From UBA2834 sp963623365 (GTDB lineage: Bacteria > Patescibacteriota > Saccharimonadia > Saccharimonadales > Saccharimonadaceae), in assembly GCA_963623365.1 (NCBI GenBank), contig CAVFJY010000001.1, forward strand, positions 62,001 through 126,000: DNA of 64,000 nt, written 5' to 3'. The translations under genes were made by a program, and so were the position numbers. Positions 17,731 through 26,751 of the stretch are shown here, one piece after another (the first letter of the stretch is position 1; the number at the start of each line of letters is the position of its first letter). Under the pieces are notes generated by a model. The model searched no databases. It was given only the letters and a program-made list of their open reading frames with translations, and was not told the origin of the DNA.

Positions 17731-17731
17731 T
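17698..17731. terminator. Bidirectional terminator after dnaK
   Basis: Stem ACAGCCC / GGGCTGT flanked by A-run and T-run. It ends dnaK on the minus strand and would also stop + strand transcription from the promoter at 17648. Confidence 0.85.
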
Positions 17732-17750
17732 TTTTTAGCGACCGGTTGAA

Positions 17751-19652
17751 TTATTTATCGACGACTTCGCCTTCGACCGAGCCATCGTCTTTTTTATCAT
17801 CAGACTTGGTGTCGTCGGACTTGGCGTCAGATTTGGCATCGTCGGCAGCTTGCTGATAAAGCTTAGCGCCGATTGGCATAACAGCGTCATTAAGCTTCTT
17901 GGCAGCTTCTTCGAGCTTATCTTTATCGTCGCCATCTTTTTCCAGCGATTCCTTAGCATCTTTGACGGCGGTCTTAATCGCCTCCTTATCTTCGTCGGAA
18001 ATTTTGTCTTTGTATTCGTCTGGCATCTTTTCGGCGCGATAGATTGCATTTTCGAGCTGATTCTTGGCTTCGACCGCTTCTTTTTTCTTCTTATCTTCTT
18101 CAGCATGGGCTTCAGCATCACGCTGAGCTTTTTCGATATCAGCCTTGCTCATGTTGCCCGAGTTCTGAATAGTAATGCTCTGCTCTTTGCCGGTGCCTTT
18201 ATCCTTGGCGGTCACATTCAAGATACCATTGGCATCGAGATTGAAAGTGACTTCGATTTGCGGAATACCGCGTGGCGCGGGTGCAATACCATCAAGCACA
18301 AAGCTACCAAGCGACTTGTTATCGCGGGCAAATTCGCGCTCACCTTGCAAAACATGAATTTCAACTTGTGGCTGGTTGTCGCTAGCCGTACTGAAGACTT
18401 CGGAGCGGCTGGTTGGGATAGTAGTGTTGCGCTCAATCAGAGGCGTACGCACACCGCCCATAGTTTCGATACCGAGTGTAAGCGGCGTAACATCGAGCAA
18501 GACGATATCTTTGAAATCGCCTTGCATCGAGCCAACTTGCACAGCGGCGCCGAGCGCAACAACCTCATCTGGGTTAACGCCCTGCATTGGATCTTTGCCA
18601 AAGATGTCCTTAACCTTGTTGACGACTGCTGGCATACGGGTCATACCACCAACCAAAACAATCTCATTAATATCATTCTTATCGACTTTGGCGTCCTTGA
18701 GAGCATTGAGAACTGGCTGCTCAAGGCGAGCAAGCAATGGCGAGACAAGCTCTTCCAGCTTAGCACGAGTGAGCGTGAGGTCGAGGTGCTTTGGACCATC
18801 GGCGTCAGCAGTAATGTACGGCAAGTTAATCTCAACTTCCGTTGCGGAACTGAGTTCCTTCTTGGCGCGCTCGGCTTCGTCCTTAATGCGCTGCATCGCG
18901 GCGGCATCTTTGCGCAAATCAATATGGTTATCTTTCTCGAATTCGGACAAAATATAGTCGACAATCTTGTTATCGAAATCTTCACCACCAAGGTGAGTGT
19001 CACCATTTGAGGCCATTACCTCGTAAACACCACTACCAATATCGAGAATAGATACATCGAAAGTACCACCACCAAGGTCAAAGACAACAATCTTGCCCTC
19101 TTTGTTGCTATCGATGCCATAAGCGAGTGCAGCAGCGGTTGGTTCAGGAATGATGCGCTTCACTTCGAGACCAGCAATTTTGCCCGCATCTTTGGTAGCT
19201 TGACGCTGCGAATCGTCGAAGTAGGCCGGAACGGTAATGATTGCTTCGGTAACCTTTTCGCCGAGATAGGCCTCAGCATCGGCTTTAATCTTGGACAGAA
19301 TCATGGCAGAAATTTCTTCTGGCGTATATTCTTTGCCCCCCATCTTGACAGCGACAGCTTCACCTTTCTTAACAATTTTGTATGGCAGAATATCGAGGTC
19401 GTCCTGAACTTCCTTATCTTCGTAACGACGGCCAATCAGACGCTTGATACCATAGATAGTGTTCTCTGGATTCGTAACACGCTGGCGCTGCGCAACTTTA
19501 CCGACAAGGCGGTCGCCTTTTTTCGTCAGCGCAACGACGGACGGCGTGGTGCGATCACCTTCACTGTTGGTGATAATTTCTGGTTTGCCAGCGACCATGT
19601 ACGCAAAAGCAGAGTTTGTCGTACCGAGGTCGATGCCAATAATTTTACTCAT
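17751..19652 (-). CDS. dnaK: Chaperone DnaK (Hsp70)
   Basis: ATP-driven protein-folding chaperone, 633 residues. The nucleotide-binding domain opens with IIGIDLGTTNSAFAYM; also seen are IITVPAYFDDSQRQATKDAG, the adenosine motif region FDLGGGTFDVSILDIG and VLVGGMTRMP. The substrate-binding domain begins near residue 385 (LLDVTPLTLGIETMGG). The tail is Asp/Lys-rich without the EEVD of eukaryotes. No grpE or dnaJ adjoins it. The ribosome site AAGGAGG, a CIRCE operator and a consensus promoter lie upstream, so heat-shock control by HrcA is expected. Confidence 0.97.
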   Translation of the reverse strand: MSKIIGIDLGTTNSAFAYMVAGKPEIITNSEGDRTTPSVVALTKKGDRLVGKVAQRQRVTNPENTIYGIKRLIGRRYEDKEVQDDLDILPYKIVKKGEAVAVKMGGKEYTPEEISAMILSKIKADAEAYLGEKVTEAIITVPAYFDDSQRQATKDAGKIAGLEVKRIIPEPTAAALAYGIDSNKEGKIVVFDLGGGTFDVSILDIGSGVYEVMASNGDTHLGGEDFDNKIVDYILSEFEKDNHIDLRKDAAAMQRIKDEAERAKKELSSATEVEINLPYITADADGPKHLDLTLTRAKLEELVSPLLARLEQPVLNALKDAKVDKNDINEIVLVGGMTRMPAVVNKVKDIFGKDPMQGVNPDEVVALGAAVQVGSMQGDFKDIVLLDVTPLTLGIETMGGVRTPLIERNTTIPTSRSEVFSTASDNQPQVEIHVLQGEREFARDNKSLGSFVLDGIAPAPRGIPQIEVTFNLDANGILNVTAKDKGTGKEQSITIQNSGNMSKADIEKAQRDAEAHAEEDKKKKEAVEAKNQLENAIYRAEKMPDEYKDKISDEDKEAIKTAVKDAKESLEKDGDDKDKLEEAAKKLNDAVMPIGAKLYQQAADDAKSDAKSDDTKSDDKKDDGSVEGEVVDK

Positions 19653-19691
19653 ATGAATCTATCCTCCTTGAATTATATCCAATTTTATGTT

Positions 19692-19718
19692 CTAGCACTC
19701 GCACCCCGTGAGTGCTAA
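19692..19718. promoter_or_regulatory. CIRCE operator (HrcA binding site)
   Basis: Inverted repeat CTAGCACTC-N9-GAGTGCTAA, one base off the canonical TTAGCACTC-N9-GAGTGCTAA. It lies just after the dnaK -10 box, around the transcription start, the usual place for HrcA repression. Confidence 0.92.
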
Positions 19719-19728
19719 TCTAGCTTTG

Positions 19729-19757
19729 ATTGTAGCGCTTTGGCACTCGACTGTCAA
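19729..19757 (-). promoter_or_regulatory. dnaK promoter TTGACA-17-TACAAT
   Basis: Minus strand: TTGACA (19752-19757), 17 bp, TACAAT (19729-19734). The CIRCE element begins 10 bp downstream of the -10 box. Confidence 0.85.
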
Positions 19758-19762
19758 GTCTG

Positions 19763-20593
19763 CTAAAACGCTGTAGGCGGCTGACTAGTTGGGGCGGCTT
19801 GCGAAGTTTCGTTCGATGAGTTTATGCTACTGGTTGGCGTTACATTCTGCGATGGAGCGGTGGGGGTGGTAGGAGTTGCGGGAGCGGTAGGAGTGGCGAC
19901 AGTTGTAGCGTTAGTGCAAATTGCCTGATTATGTTTTGCGCTGCGCGAAACAAGATTGAAGCAGAAAATAAATAGCCCGATGATGAAAGCGAACCACAGA
20001 TAGATGTGTAGCTCGTTGTCGGTTGAAAGCAGAAAATCAAAGATGCCATGAATGAGTGTTGGTATGATTAGACTGAGCATAATATAGCCAGCGCTAAGAT
20101 CCCCTTCGGACTTGGCGAGGCGAGCACGACCAAGAAAATAGCCCATGATGACCGCGAAGCAGAGATGCCCTGGAATGGAGGTAAACGCGCGCATAATACC
20201 CGTGCCGTAACCATACATGAGCACATAGAGAATATTCTCAACACAAGCAAAGCCGAGCGAAGAGTAGGCAGCATAAACAATGGCATCATAAGTTTCATCA
20301 AAATCGCGACTGCGATAACAGAGCCGCCAAATCACCAACCATTTCACGAATTCCTCGATTAGTGCGACGCCAATCACGTTTTCGACAAAAATATCGCTGT
20401 AGGTCGGAGTAATCGAATTTGGCCAAAAATAACTAAAAGCCACTTCGCCGATGATGGCAAGAATCGAACTAGCACAACCAAAGCCAAAAATTTTGCCGAG
20501 AAGTTTACTATTTTCAGGATGCGGGTCCTTACTTTTAACAAAATTCAGCAAAATAATAATCGGCACGATGGCAATGTAGAGTAAAGCGTCCAT
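19763..20593 (-). CDS. PrsW-family intramembrane glutamic protease
   Basis: Multi-pass membrane protein of 276 residues with the PrsW conserved acidic and histidine positions: VALIEEFVKW (tandem Glu, about residues 76-85), FACVENILYVL, SIPGHLCFAVIMGY and IPTLIHGIFDFLL. PrsW in Bacillus cuts the anti-sigma factor RsiW; the substrate here is unknown. The C-terminal 45 residues are a Pro/Thr/Ser/Ala-rich tail. The -10 box (TATAAA or TAAAAT) lies 6-8 nt before the ATG, so the message is close to leaderless. Confidence 0.85.
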   Translation of the reverse strand: MDALLYIAIVPIIILLNFVKSKDPHPENSKLLGKIFGFGCASSILAIIGEVAFSYFWPNSITPTYSDIFVENVIGVALIEEFVKWLVIWRLCYRSRDFDETYDAIVYAAYSSLGFACVENILYVLMYGYGTGIMRAFTSIPGHLCFAVIMGYFLGRARLAKSEGDLSAGYIMLSLIIPTLIHGIFDFLLSTDNELHIYLWFAFIIGLFIFCFNLVSRSAKHNQAICTNATTVATPTAPATPTTPTAPSQNVTPTSSINSSNETSQAAPTSQPPTAF

Positions 20594-20624
20594 GCTTAAA
20601 TTTTATAACAAAAGCCGCAAGAAC

Positions 20625-20633
20625 TGTTAAGAT
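20625..20633 (+). promoter_or_regulatory. Extended -10 of the traX-like gene, leaderless
   Basis: TGT-TAAGAT-AGATTT-ATG, six bases from -10 box to start codon. Confidence 0.55.
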
Positions 20634-20639
20634 AGATTT

Positions 20640-21305
20640 ATGGTTAGTTCCGCAATGCTGCAGATTCTGGCGATGATTTGTATGTTAATCGACCATGTGG
20701 GCGCCTATTTTGTGGATAATTTTTGGCTGATGCGCGTGATTGGGCGGATTGCGATGCCGCTGTTCGTGTTTGGATTGACGGAGGGCTTTATCCATACAAA
20801 GTCGCGCAAAAACTATTTCCTCCGGATTCTGGGCGCCGCACTCGTGACGGAAGTTGTGTTGTATTTTTTACAACAGGTTACAGGCAGCAGCGGCTGGCAC
20901 AATATCTTATTTAATTTCTTATTGGCATTCATTGCCCTGCTCTGCGCCGAAAAAGGTGGACTTTTGCGATATATGATTCCGCTATTGGCGCTTTTGGCAA
21001 CATGTTGCAAATTGGATTATGGTTGGGCAGTGGTGGCGCTGGCAGTCTGTTTTTATGCGATTCTGAAGCATTGTCAAAAAGGGAGCATGCGCTATGTGAT
21101 GTTGCTATTGATTAGTCTGCTGGCGGTTAATCTATTGCTTGCAGCGATCAATAACACGCCGCTCCAAATTTATGCGGTGTTGGCGACCATTCCGCTAGCT
21201 TTTTACCGTGGCAAGAAGGGACGGCGACTGCCAAAATATATTGGCTACGCTTTTTACCCCGCGCACCTGCTTCTAATTTTGATAATTCGACTATTGCTTG
21301 ATTAG
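20640..21305 (+). CDS. TraX-family membrane protein
   Basis: Multi-pass protein of 221 residues, family PF05857-like: LQILAMICMLIDHVGAYF at the N-terminus, IGRIAMPLFVFGLTEGF, and YIGYAFYPAHLLLILIIR at the C-terminus. TraX acetylates F pilin in Escherichia coli; chromosomal relatives are thought to be acyltransferases acting on surface polymers or proteins. With VirB2-like pilin proteins elsewhere in the window, a pilin-modifying role is conceivable, but unproven. Its 3' end overlaps the converging methyltransferase gene by 15 bp. The transcript appears leaderless. Confidence 0.88.
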   Translation: MVSSAMLQILAMICMLIDHVGAYFVDNFWLMRVIGRIAMPLFVFGLTEGFIHTKSRKNYFLRILGAALVTEVVLYFLQQVTGSSGWHNILFNFLLAFIALLCAEKGGLLRYMIPLLALLATCCKLDYGWAVVALAVCFYAILKHCQKGSMRYVMLLLISLLAVNLLLAAINNTPLQIYAVLATIPLAFYRGKKGRRLPKYIGYAFYPAHLLLILIIRLLLD

Positions 21306-21872
21306 AATCGCTAAGCTAGCCGCCAGGCGAAAATCATAGCTGTCGCGATGGGCGGCAACAAATTCATTGACCGCCTTAGCACTACCCGGCAAGGCGGGAT
21401 TGCGATAATCATGCACAACGATAATCCCGCCAGCAGAGAGACGTGGCGCAACTTTAGCGAAGCTAGCTTTAATCGATTCATAGAAATCGCCATCAAAGAG
21501 CGCGAACGAGATTTGCGAAGGCAAGTCGTCGTCGCTCAGTTCATTGAACCATGCTTTCACAATGACGGGATCGGGCAGGTCGAATTTTTTGAACTTATGC
21601 GCCACCGTAGCGGGCGAGACTTTGAGCTCGCCAGCCTGAAAACGCCAGCCAGCATTCGATTGGTCGGCGGCAGTTTTGGCGGGTAGTCCTTCAAAAGAAT
21701 CGTAAAGATGGAGCCATTTATTCGGCGTAGCTCGCAGGGCGCGGGCTAGTTCAACGGAAGTGTCGCCAGCATAACAACCAAATTCAACAACATCGCCAGC
21801 AATGTCTTGCGTTTTTCGCAACTCCGACAGAATAATGTCAATTTCACGGGAAGGAATTTGCAAGTCTCTCAT
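21291..21872 (-). CDS. TylF/MycF-type class I SAM methyltransferase
   Basis: Predicted SAM-dependent methyltransferase, 193 residues. VVEFGCYAGDTSVELARAL is the SAM-binding loop (about residues 22-40), LYDSFEGLP is the characteristic TylF block, FALFDGDFYES and GGIIVVHDYRNP follow. TylF enzymes methylate sugar hydroxyls in macrolide biosynthesis, but relatives without that context often modify surface sugars. Its ATG overlaps the TAA of the upstream kinase gene by one base, so translation is coupled. The protein is shorter than antibiotic-pathway members (about 250). Confidence 0.82.
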   Translation of the reverse strand: MRDLQIPSREIDIILSELRKTQDIAGDVVEFGCYAGDTSVELARALRATPNKWLHLYDSFEGLPAKTAADQSNAGWRFQAGELKVSPATVAHKFKKFDLPDPVIVKAWFNELSDDDLPSQISFALFDGDFYESIKASFAKVAPRLSAGGIIVVHDYRNPALPGSAKAVNEFVAAHRDSYDFRLAASLAILIKQ

Positions 21873-22444
21873 TAGTCTAGAAAACCAATTTCTTTCATGA
21901 GCTTGCCGAAGTTCTCATGGAATGTCTTAATATCGGCGGAATTATCGATATAGTAATCGGCAATCGCAATCGGGCCACCTTTTTCGAGATTCTCAATCTC
22001 GCTTCGATCCCGCTCGGCAACTTCTTGAGCCGTAAAGGGCCGCTCAGGACGAATAGCGAGACGTTTGCGGCGCAGAGCTTTCGGCACCACGATCGCCACA
22101 ACGGTCATTTCATTGGGAAATTCCTGGCGGAGAATCTTATACTCTGTCCAACTATAAAGCCCGTCAAGCACAATACGCTTCTGGCCCGCCTCGATGAGTT
22201 TTTTCGTACTCTCAACAACGCGTTTAACAACAAAGTCTTTGCCTTCTTTTTCGCGCAAACCTTCGCGGAACTTTTTCTCATTTTCGGGCGTAATTTCTTC
22301 GCCCGCATCTTTGATCGCATTTAGAATTACGCCACCAAAATAGACCTTAGGAATGCCACGCTCGGTTAAATATTCAATCGCGGTAGATTTACCGCTACCA
22401 CACATGCCAACAATGGCTACAATCTTGATATCTTTATTTTCCAT
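21872..22444 (-). CDS. P-loop kinase-like protein (UPF0200/dephospho-CoA kinase-like)
   Basis: Nucleoside or small-molecule kinase fold, 190 residues. Walker A is GMCGSGKST (residues 13-21), with a lid-like Arg region (RRKRLAIRPERPF) and RIVLDGLYSWTEY as the Walker B area. The layout resembles archaeal UPF0200 proteins and dephospho-CoA kinase, but the substrate cannot be named. It is the first gene of a two-gene unit with the methyltransferase. TGC-TATAAT lies 7 nt before the ATG, so the message looks leaderless. Confidence 0.75.
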   Translation of the reverse strand: MENKDIKIVAIVGMCGSGKSTAIEYLTERGIPKVYFGGVILNAIKDAGEEITPENEKKFREGLREKEGKDFVVKRVVESTKKLIEAGQKRIVLDGLYSWTEYKILRQEFPNEMTVVAIVVPKALRRKRLAIRPERPFTAQEVAERDRSEIENLEKGGPIAIADYYIDNSADIKTFHENFGKLMKEIGFLD

Positions 22445-22451
22445 TATTGTT

Positions 22452-22460
22452 ATTATAGCA
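22452..22460 (-). promoter_or_regulatory. Extended -10 of the kinase-methyltransferase unit
   Basis: Minus strand TGC-TATAAT, 7 nt, ATG. Leaderless architecture. Confidence 0.6.
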
Positions 22461-22463
22461 AAG

Positions 22464-23741
22464 CTAAATAGCGCCCAAGACGCGCGACCATAGTTCGTCG
22501 ACGACAGATTTATTCATATTACCAACAGCAGCAAGACCAGAAATGCCCGACTGCATAAATTCACGCGCGAGGCCAACAATGGTGCTCTTGTCGATGCCGT
22601 CAATCATCTTTGGCGCTTCCGTCATGGGCTCGAGCGTACCGGAGGTAATCAGGTCACGCAGATAATAGGAGCTAATTTGGTCGGCGGTTTGCGCTAACAT
22701 TTGATGACGACCAAGCGCATAGGTTTTGGCGGAATTAATTTCGGTTTCACTAATGTCGCCATTGATAACTTTGGCGAGCTCAACGGCAATAAGGTCAAAA
22801 AGTTCAGCGGCATTTTCGGAATTAACTTCGCCATCAAAGTCCCAGGTACTGCTCCATTTGTCGCTCTCAGTGTTAGAACCGATGCCGTAAACGATGCCGC
22901 GCTTGCGAGCGGCGCCAAAAATCTTGCTACTCATAGTGCCATTCAGAATATGATTGAGACAGCTCATCGCATAGCGCTCTTTGGGCTCAAGCATACGCGT
23001 AACGATAAAACTAAAGCCAAAGCAGACATTGGCAGCGTCTTTGCGGCGAATTAAAATTGGGTCGGTACCCGCAAAAGCGCTCATCGGAATCTCGAAACGC
23101 TCCCCTGGTTTTAGATCCCAAGTCTCGAGCATATTAATAATTTTGCGTTTGCGACCACGCAGGTTACCAGCGATAATAAATTGCATATTGGCGGCGGTAT
23201 GCGTGCGACGATGATGCTCGCGAATATCTTTCAGCTCAATATCGTTGATGGTCTTGAGACGCTCACTGTAGGTTAAGACTTTTTCGCCAAGTTCTTGCTG
23301 GAGTTTTGGCCAAATCAGACGCGAGTAATCATTCTGATAACCGGTTAATTCAGAGCGAACATTGCCCTTCTCGCTGGCGAGCTCAACTTCATTAAAACGC
23401 GGACGCGCGACGGCAAGTTCCTGCAGCTTGAGAATACGCTCCCATTCAAAATCGGCACATTCAGCTTCGTAAGCGATAAAACAATCCGAGGTCCAAGCGT
23501 TATGATAGGCGCCGTTTTTAGTAAATTCGGATTCATAAGCTTGCTCGTCCTTAAATTCGGCATTCGTGCCAAAAGCCATGTGCTCCATCAGATGCGCAAC
23601 TTCATAAATTTCGGGCTTCTTTACGAATTTATTGCCGGCACGAAAAATAATCTTAATATTCATGACGCCGGAGTTGGGCGTATCAATAAGCAGGCCCTGT
23701 GCGCCATTTTTGAGACTGATTGCTTCTACGGAATGTTTCAT
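22464..23741 (-). CDS. M16-family zinc peptidase
   Basis: Insulinase/processing-peptidase-like protein of 425 residues. The inverted zinc motif HLMEH is at residues 50-54, with the distant Glu expected near 125-130 (EVELASEKGNVRSEL). The C-terminal half is the inactive M16C-like lobe. Bacterial members cut small peptides or act in pairs; none of the partners is beside it. No ribosome site is evident. A GC-rich hairpin with a short T-run lies between secA and this gene, so it may be read through from secA. Confidence 0.88.
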   Translation of the reverse strand: MKHSVEAISLKNGAQGLLIDTPNSGVMNIKIIFRAGNKFVKKPEIYEVAHLMEHMAFGTNAEFKDEQAYESEFTKNGAYHNAWTSDCFIAYEAECADFEWERILKLQELAVARPRFNEVELASEKGNVRSELTGYQNDYSRLIWPKLQQELGEKVLTYSERLKTINDIELKDIREHHRRTHTAANMQFIIAGNLRGRKRKIINMLETWDLKPGERFEIPMSAFAGTDPILIRRKDAANVCFGFSFIVTRMLEPKERYAMSCLNHILNGTMSSKIFGAARKRGIVYGIGSNTESDKWSSTWDFDGEVNSENAAELFDLIAVELAKVINGDISETEINSAKTYALGRHQMLAQTADQISSYYLRDLITSGTLEPMTEAPKMIDGIDKSTIVGLAREFMQSGISGLAAVGNMNKSVVDELWSRVLGAI

Positions 23742-23745
23742 AACA

Positions 23746-23777
23746 GAAGAAAGGAACGCGACGAGTGACCGCGTTCC
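23746..23777 (-). terminator. Hairpin between secA and the M16 peptidase gene
   Basis: Minus strand: GGAACGCG / CGCGTTCC with a 9-base loop, followed by TTTCTTCT. The interrupted T-run suggests partial termination, which would lower expression of the downstream peptidase. Confidence 0.65.
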
Positions 23778-23790
23778 CTTTTAGCGAGGT

Positions 23791-26730
23791 CTAGCGACGA
23801 CCCTTTTTCTTATTTTGACGAGCTTTTTTCTTACTCTTACGGGCAGCATTGCGCTTGGCATTCTTATCGACGTTTTTATTGCTAGAACGCGTAGCGCCAG
23901 CTGGTGTCTTTGGCGTATCTTTAGTAATACCATGCTCATCTTTGGAGAATTCTTTGTCGAGATTTTTCTCACCAGCCGAGATTTCGTTCACGCCTTTTTG
24001 GGTAGCGGATTCAGCCATCTTGGTTAATTCGGTATCATATTTATCATCGGAAACTTCGGCAACGTCTTGCTGCTTGATACTGAGCAAAATATGCATAACT
24101 TCTTCACGCAGAGCCCGCTGGAGACCATCAAAGAGCTTTTGCGATTCGGAGCGATATTCGACGAGTGGGTCGCGCTGACCAACAGAACGCCAATGAATAC
24201 CTTCACGAAGATGCTGCATGTTTTCAAGATGTTGCATCCAGAGTGTATCAAGCACGTTGAGATAAACTTCGCGCTCAATCTTGCGCATGGTATCTTCGCC
24301 AAATTCAATCTCTTTATCGTGATACATTTCTTCGACGGCGGCAAGCGCGAGCTTGTAGCGGTCTTTCTCTTTGCGCATTAAACCAATTGAATCAATTAGG
24401 TCCTCGTCAAGGTCGAAGACGCGCTTAAAATTCTCTTTAAATTGTTTATTAATCCGCGAACTGAACTGTACTAACTCAGCAATTTCCTCTTTATAGAGGC
24501 GGACGATTTCGGGACGAATATTATTACCGTCGAGAATCTTGCGGCGCATAGTGTAGACTACTTTGCGGTGACGATTAATCACGTTATCGTACTGAACGAC
24601 ATTTTTGCGGGAATCGAAGTTGAAGCCTTCGATGCGTTTCTGGGCTTGCTCAAGCGTCTTGGAGACGGATTTATTGCGAATTGGCGTATCGTCATCGAGA
24701 CCGAGCCGTTGCATCAGCATGCCAATGCGATCACCTTGGAAGATGCGCATCAGGTCATCTTCGCAGGATACGAAGAACTGGGTTGTACCTGGGTCGCCCT
24801 GACGGCCACCACGACCACGCAACTGATTATCGACGCGGCGGGAATCGTGCCGAGCGGTACCAATCACAACCAGGCCACCGAGCTCAGCGATGCCTTTGGC
24901 GAGCTTAATATCGGTACCACGACCAGCCATGTTGGTCGCGAGCGTAACAGCACCTTTTTCGCCAGCTTTAGCAATAATGGCAGCTTCGCGCTCATTGTTT
25001 TTGGCATTGAGCAATTCAAAGGGCACGCCCTCTTTTTCGAGATAAGCGGCAATGCGTTCGTTATTGGCAATCGAGTCAGAGCCAACCAGTACTGGTTGGC
25101 CGCGCTCATGATACTTCTTAATCTCGGCGGCAATCGCCTTGAGCTTAGCGGCTTCGGTGCGATAGATTAGATCATCCTTATCGACACGAATAATCGGTTT
25201 GTTTGGCGGAATCTGGATTACATCGAGCGCATAAATTTGTTGAAATTCTTCGGCTTCCGTAAAGGCAGTACCGGTCATACCGGAAAGCTTATTATAGAGA
25301 CGGAAGAAGTTCTGGAAGGAAATCGTCGCAAGCGTCATCGATTCTTCGCGTACGAGCACACCCTCTTTGGCCTCAATTGCCTGATGAAGACCCTCGTTGT
25401 AGCGACGCCCCTGCATGAGACGGCCAGTATGCTCATCAACAATCAAAACCTCGCCGGAATTAGTAACGACATAATCTTTATCGCGACGGAAGAGCGTCTC
25501 GGCGCGCAATGCTTGCTCGAGATGATAAACGATGCGAGTATTTTCGGTAGTATAAAGTGTATCGACGCCCAGAATTTTCTGGACTTTTTCGACACCGGCA
25601 TCAGTCAAGGCCACGGTACGACGTTTTTCGTCGACAATATAATCTTGATCGCCGAGCTGAGCGCAAACCTTGGCAAACTGATAATAGCTTTCAGGATTAT
25701 CGCCAGCAGGCGCCGAAATAATCAGCGGCGTGCGGGCTTCATCAATCAGAATCGAGTCGACCTCATCAACGATAGCAAAATTAAGTTCGCGTTGACGCAA
25801 ATATTGCGCATCTTTAATCATGTTGTCGCGCAGATAATCGAAGCCAAATTCGTTATTGGTACCATAGGTAACGTCGCAAAGATAAGCTTCTTTACGCGTG
25901 CATGGGCGCAAGTGACGCATGCGCGCATCGTCATGATCTTCATTAATATATTCTTTGTCATATTTGAAGCTAGCTTCATTAATAATGACACCGACAGAAA
26001 GACCGAGAAAATCATAGAGTTCGCCCATCCAGCCAGCATCGCGCTGAGCAAGATAATCGTTCACGGTAACAACATGAACACCACGACCAGTCAGAGCATT
26101 AAGATAAACTGGCAGAGTTGCGACCAAAGTTTTGCCTTCACCTGTCTTCATTTCGGCAACATTGCCTTCGTGCAGGACAATACCGCCAATCAACTGAACA
26201 TCAAAGGGGCGCAATTTGAGAATACGGTCACTAGCTTCACGCACGAGCGCAAAGGCGTCTGGCAAAATCTGGTCGAGTGCCTTGTTAGCTTCGGCGATTT
26301 TAGCCTGTTTCTTCTCGACTTTTTCCGCTTGCTTGGTCTTAGCGTTTTTATCTTCCGCTTTCTTGCCTTTTTTGGCCTGTTTTTCGGCTTTAAGCCTGGC
26401 TAGCGCATTTTCGGCTTCGACTTTTTTCTGGGCTTTATTGAGGCGCGCGCGGAGTTTTTCGGTCTGGGCTTGAAGTTCGGACTTGGACATGTTGGCGTAT
26501 TTTGGCGCCAATTTATTAATTTCATCAACCCGTTTTTGGAGCCGACGCAAGGTCTTTTTCTGCGCATCACCAAAAATGTGCTGCAAGAAAATTGTCATGC
26601 CGCTCTTATCGGCTAATTTATCGCTTGGTTTTTTCTCTTTTGGAGCTTTTTTAGTTTTTTTAGTTTGCTTGGCGGCTACTTTCGCCGCTTTGTCCACCCT
26701 CTGTTTCTGCTCGGACCTCTTCTCTTTCAT
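23791..26730 (-). CDS. secA: Protein translocase ATPase SecA
   Basis: Motor of the general secretion pathway, 979 residues. Core features are all present: FDVQLIGGIVLHEGNVAEMK, Walker A KTGEGKT, FDYLRDNM, VDEVDSILIDEARTPL, the NBD2 block GSVTLATNMAGRGTD-like sequence and RGRGGRQGDPG. Unusual are a basic 45-residue N-terminal extension and a Lys/Ala/Glu-rich insertion of about 60 residues after the first helix (about residues 90-160). The C-terminus ends in a long Lys/Arg tail and lacks the usual zinc-binding cysteines. TATACT six bases before the ATG supports the extended N-terminus and a leaderless message. Confidence 0.96.
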   Translation of the reverse strand: MKEKRSEQKQRVDKAAKVAAKQTKKTKKAPKEKKPSDKLADKSGMTIFLQHIFGDAQKKTLRRLQKRVDEINKLAPKYANMSKSELQAQTEKLRARLNKAQKKVEAENALARLKAEKQAKKGKKAEDKNAKTKQAEKVEKKQAKIAEANKALDQILPDAFALVREASDRILKLRPFDVQLIGGIVLHEGNVAEMKTGEGKTLVATLPVYLNALTGRGVHVVTVNDYLAQRDAGWMGELYDFLGLSVGVIINEASFKYDKEYINEDHDDARMRHLRPCTRKEAYLCDVTYGTNNEFGFDYLRDNMIKDAQYLRQRELNFAIVDEVDSILIDEARTPLIISAPAGDNPESYYQFAKVCAQLGDQDYIVDEKRRTVALTDAGVEKVQKILGVDTLYTTENTRIVYHLEQALRAETLFRRDKDYVVTNSGEVLIVDEHTGRLMQGRRYNEGLHQAIEAKEGVLVREESMTLATISFQNFFRLYNKLSGMTGTAFTEAEEFQQIYALDVIQIPPNKPIIRVDKDDLIYRTEAAKLKAIAAEIKKYHERGQPVLVGSDSIANNERIAAYLEKEGVPFELLNAKNNEREAAIIAKAGEKGAVTLATNMAGRGTDIKLAKGIAELGGLVVIGTARHDSRRVDNQLRGRGGRQGDPGTTQFFVSCEDDLMRIFQGDRIGMLMQRLGLDDDTPIRNKSVSKTLEQAQKRIEGFNFDSRKNVVQYDNVINRHRKVVYTMRRKILDGNNIRPEIVRLYKEEIAELVQFSSRINKQFKENFKRVFDLDEDLIDSIGLMRKEKDRYKLALAAVEEMYHDKEIEFGEDTMRKIEREVYLNVLDTLWMQHLENMQHLREGIHWRSVGQRDPLVEYRSESQKLFDGLQRALREEVMHILLSIKQQDVAEVSDDKYDTELTKMAESATQKGVNEISAGEKNLDKEFSKDEHGITKDTPKTPAGATRSSNKNVDKNAKRNAARKSKKKARQNKKKGRR

Positions 26731-26736
26731 TGTTTT

Positions 26737-26745
26737 AGTATATCA
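26737..26745 (-). promoter_or_regulatory. Extended -10 of secA, leaderless
   Basis: Minus strand TGA-TATACT-AAAACA-ATG, six bases from -10 box to the start codon. Confidence 0.65.
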
Positions 26746-26751
26746 CGCGGC

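Noticed and set aside
17850..19010. Long + strand frame (386 codons) opposite dnaK
   Set aside because: Antisense shadow of a strongly conserved gene; the orphan promoter at 17648 ends at a terminator before it.
25237..26403. Long + strand frame (388 codons) opposite secA
   Set aside because: Shadow of the secA reading frame: no promoter, no ribosome site, composition of a mirror frame and no recognisable domain.
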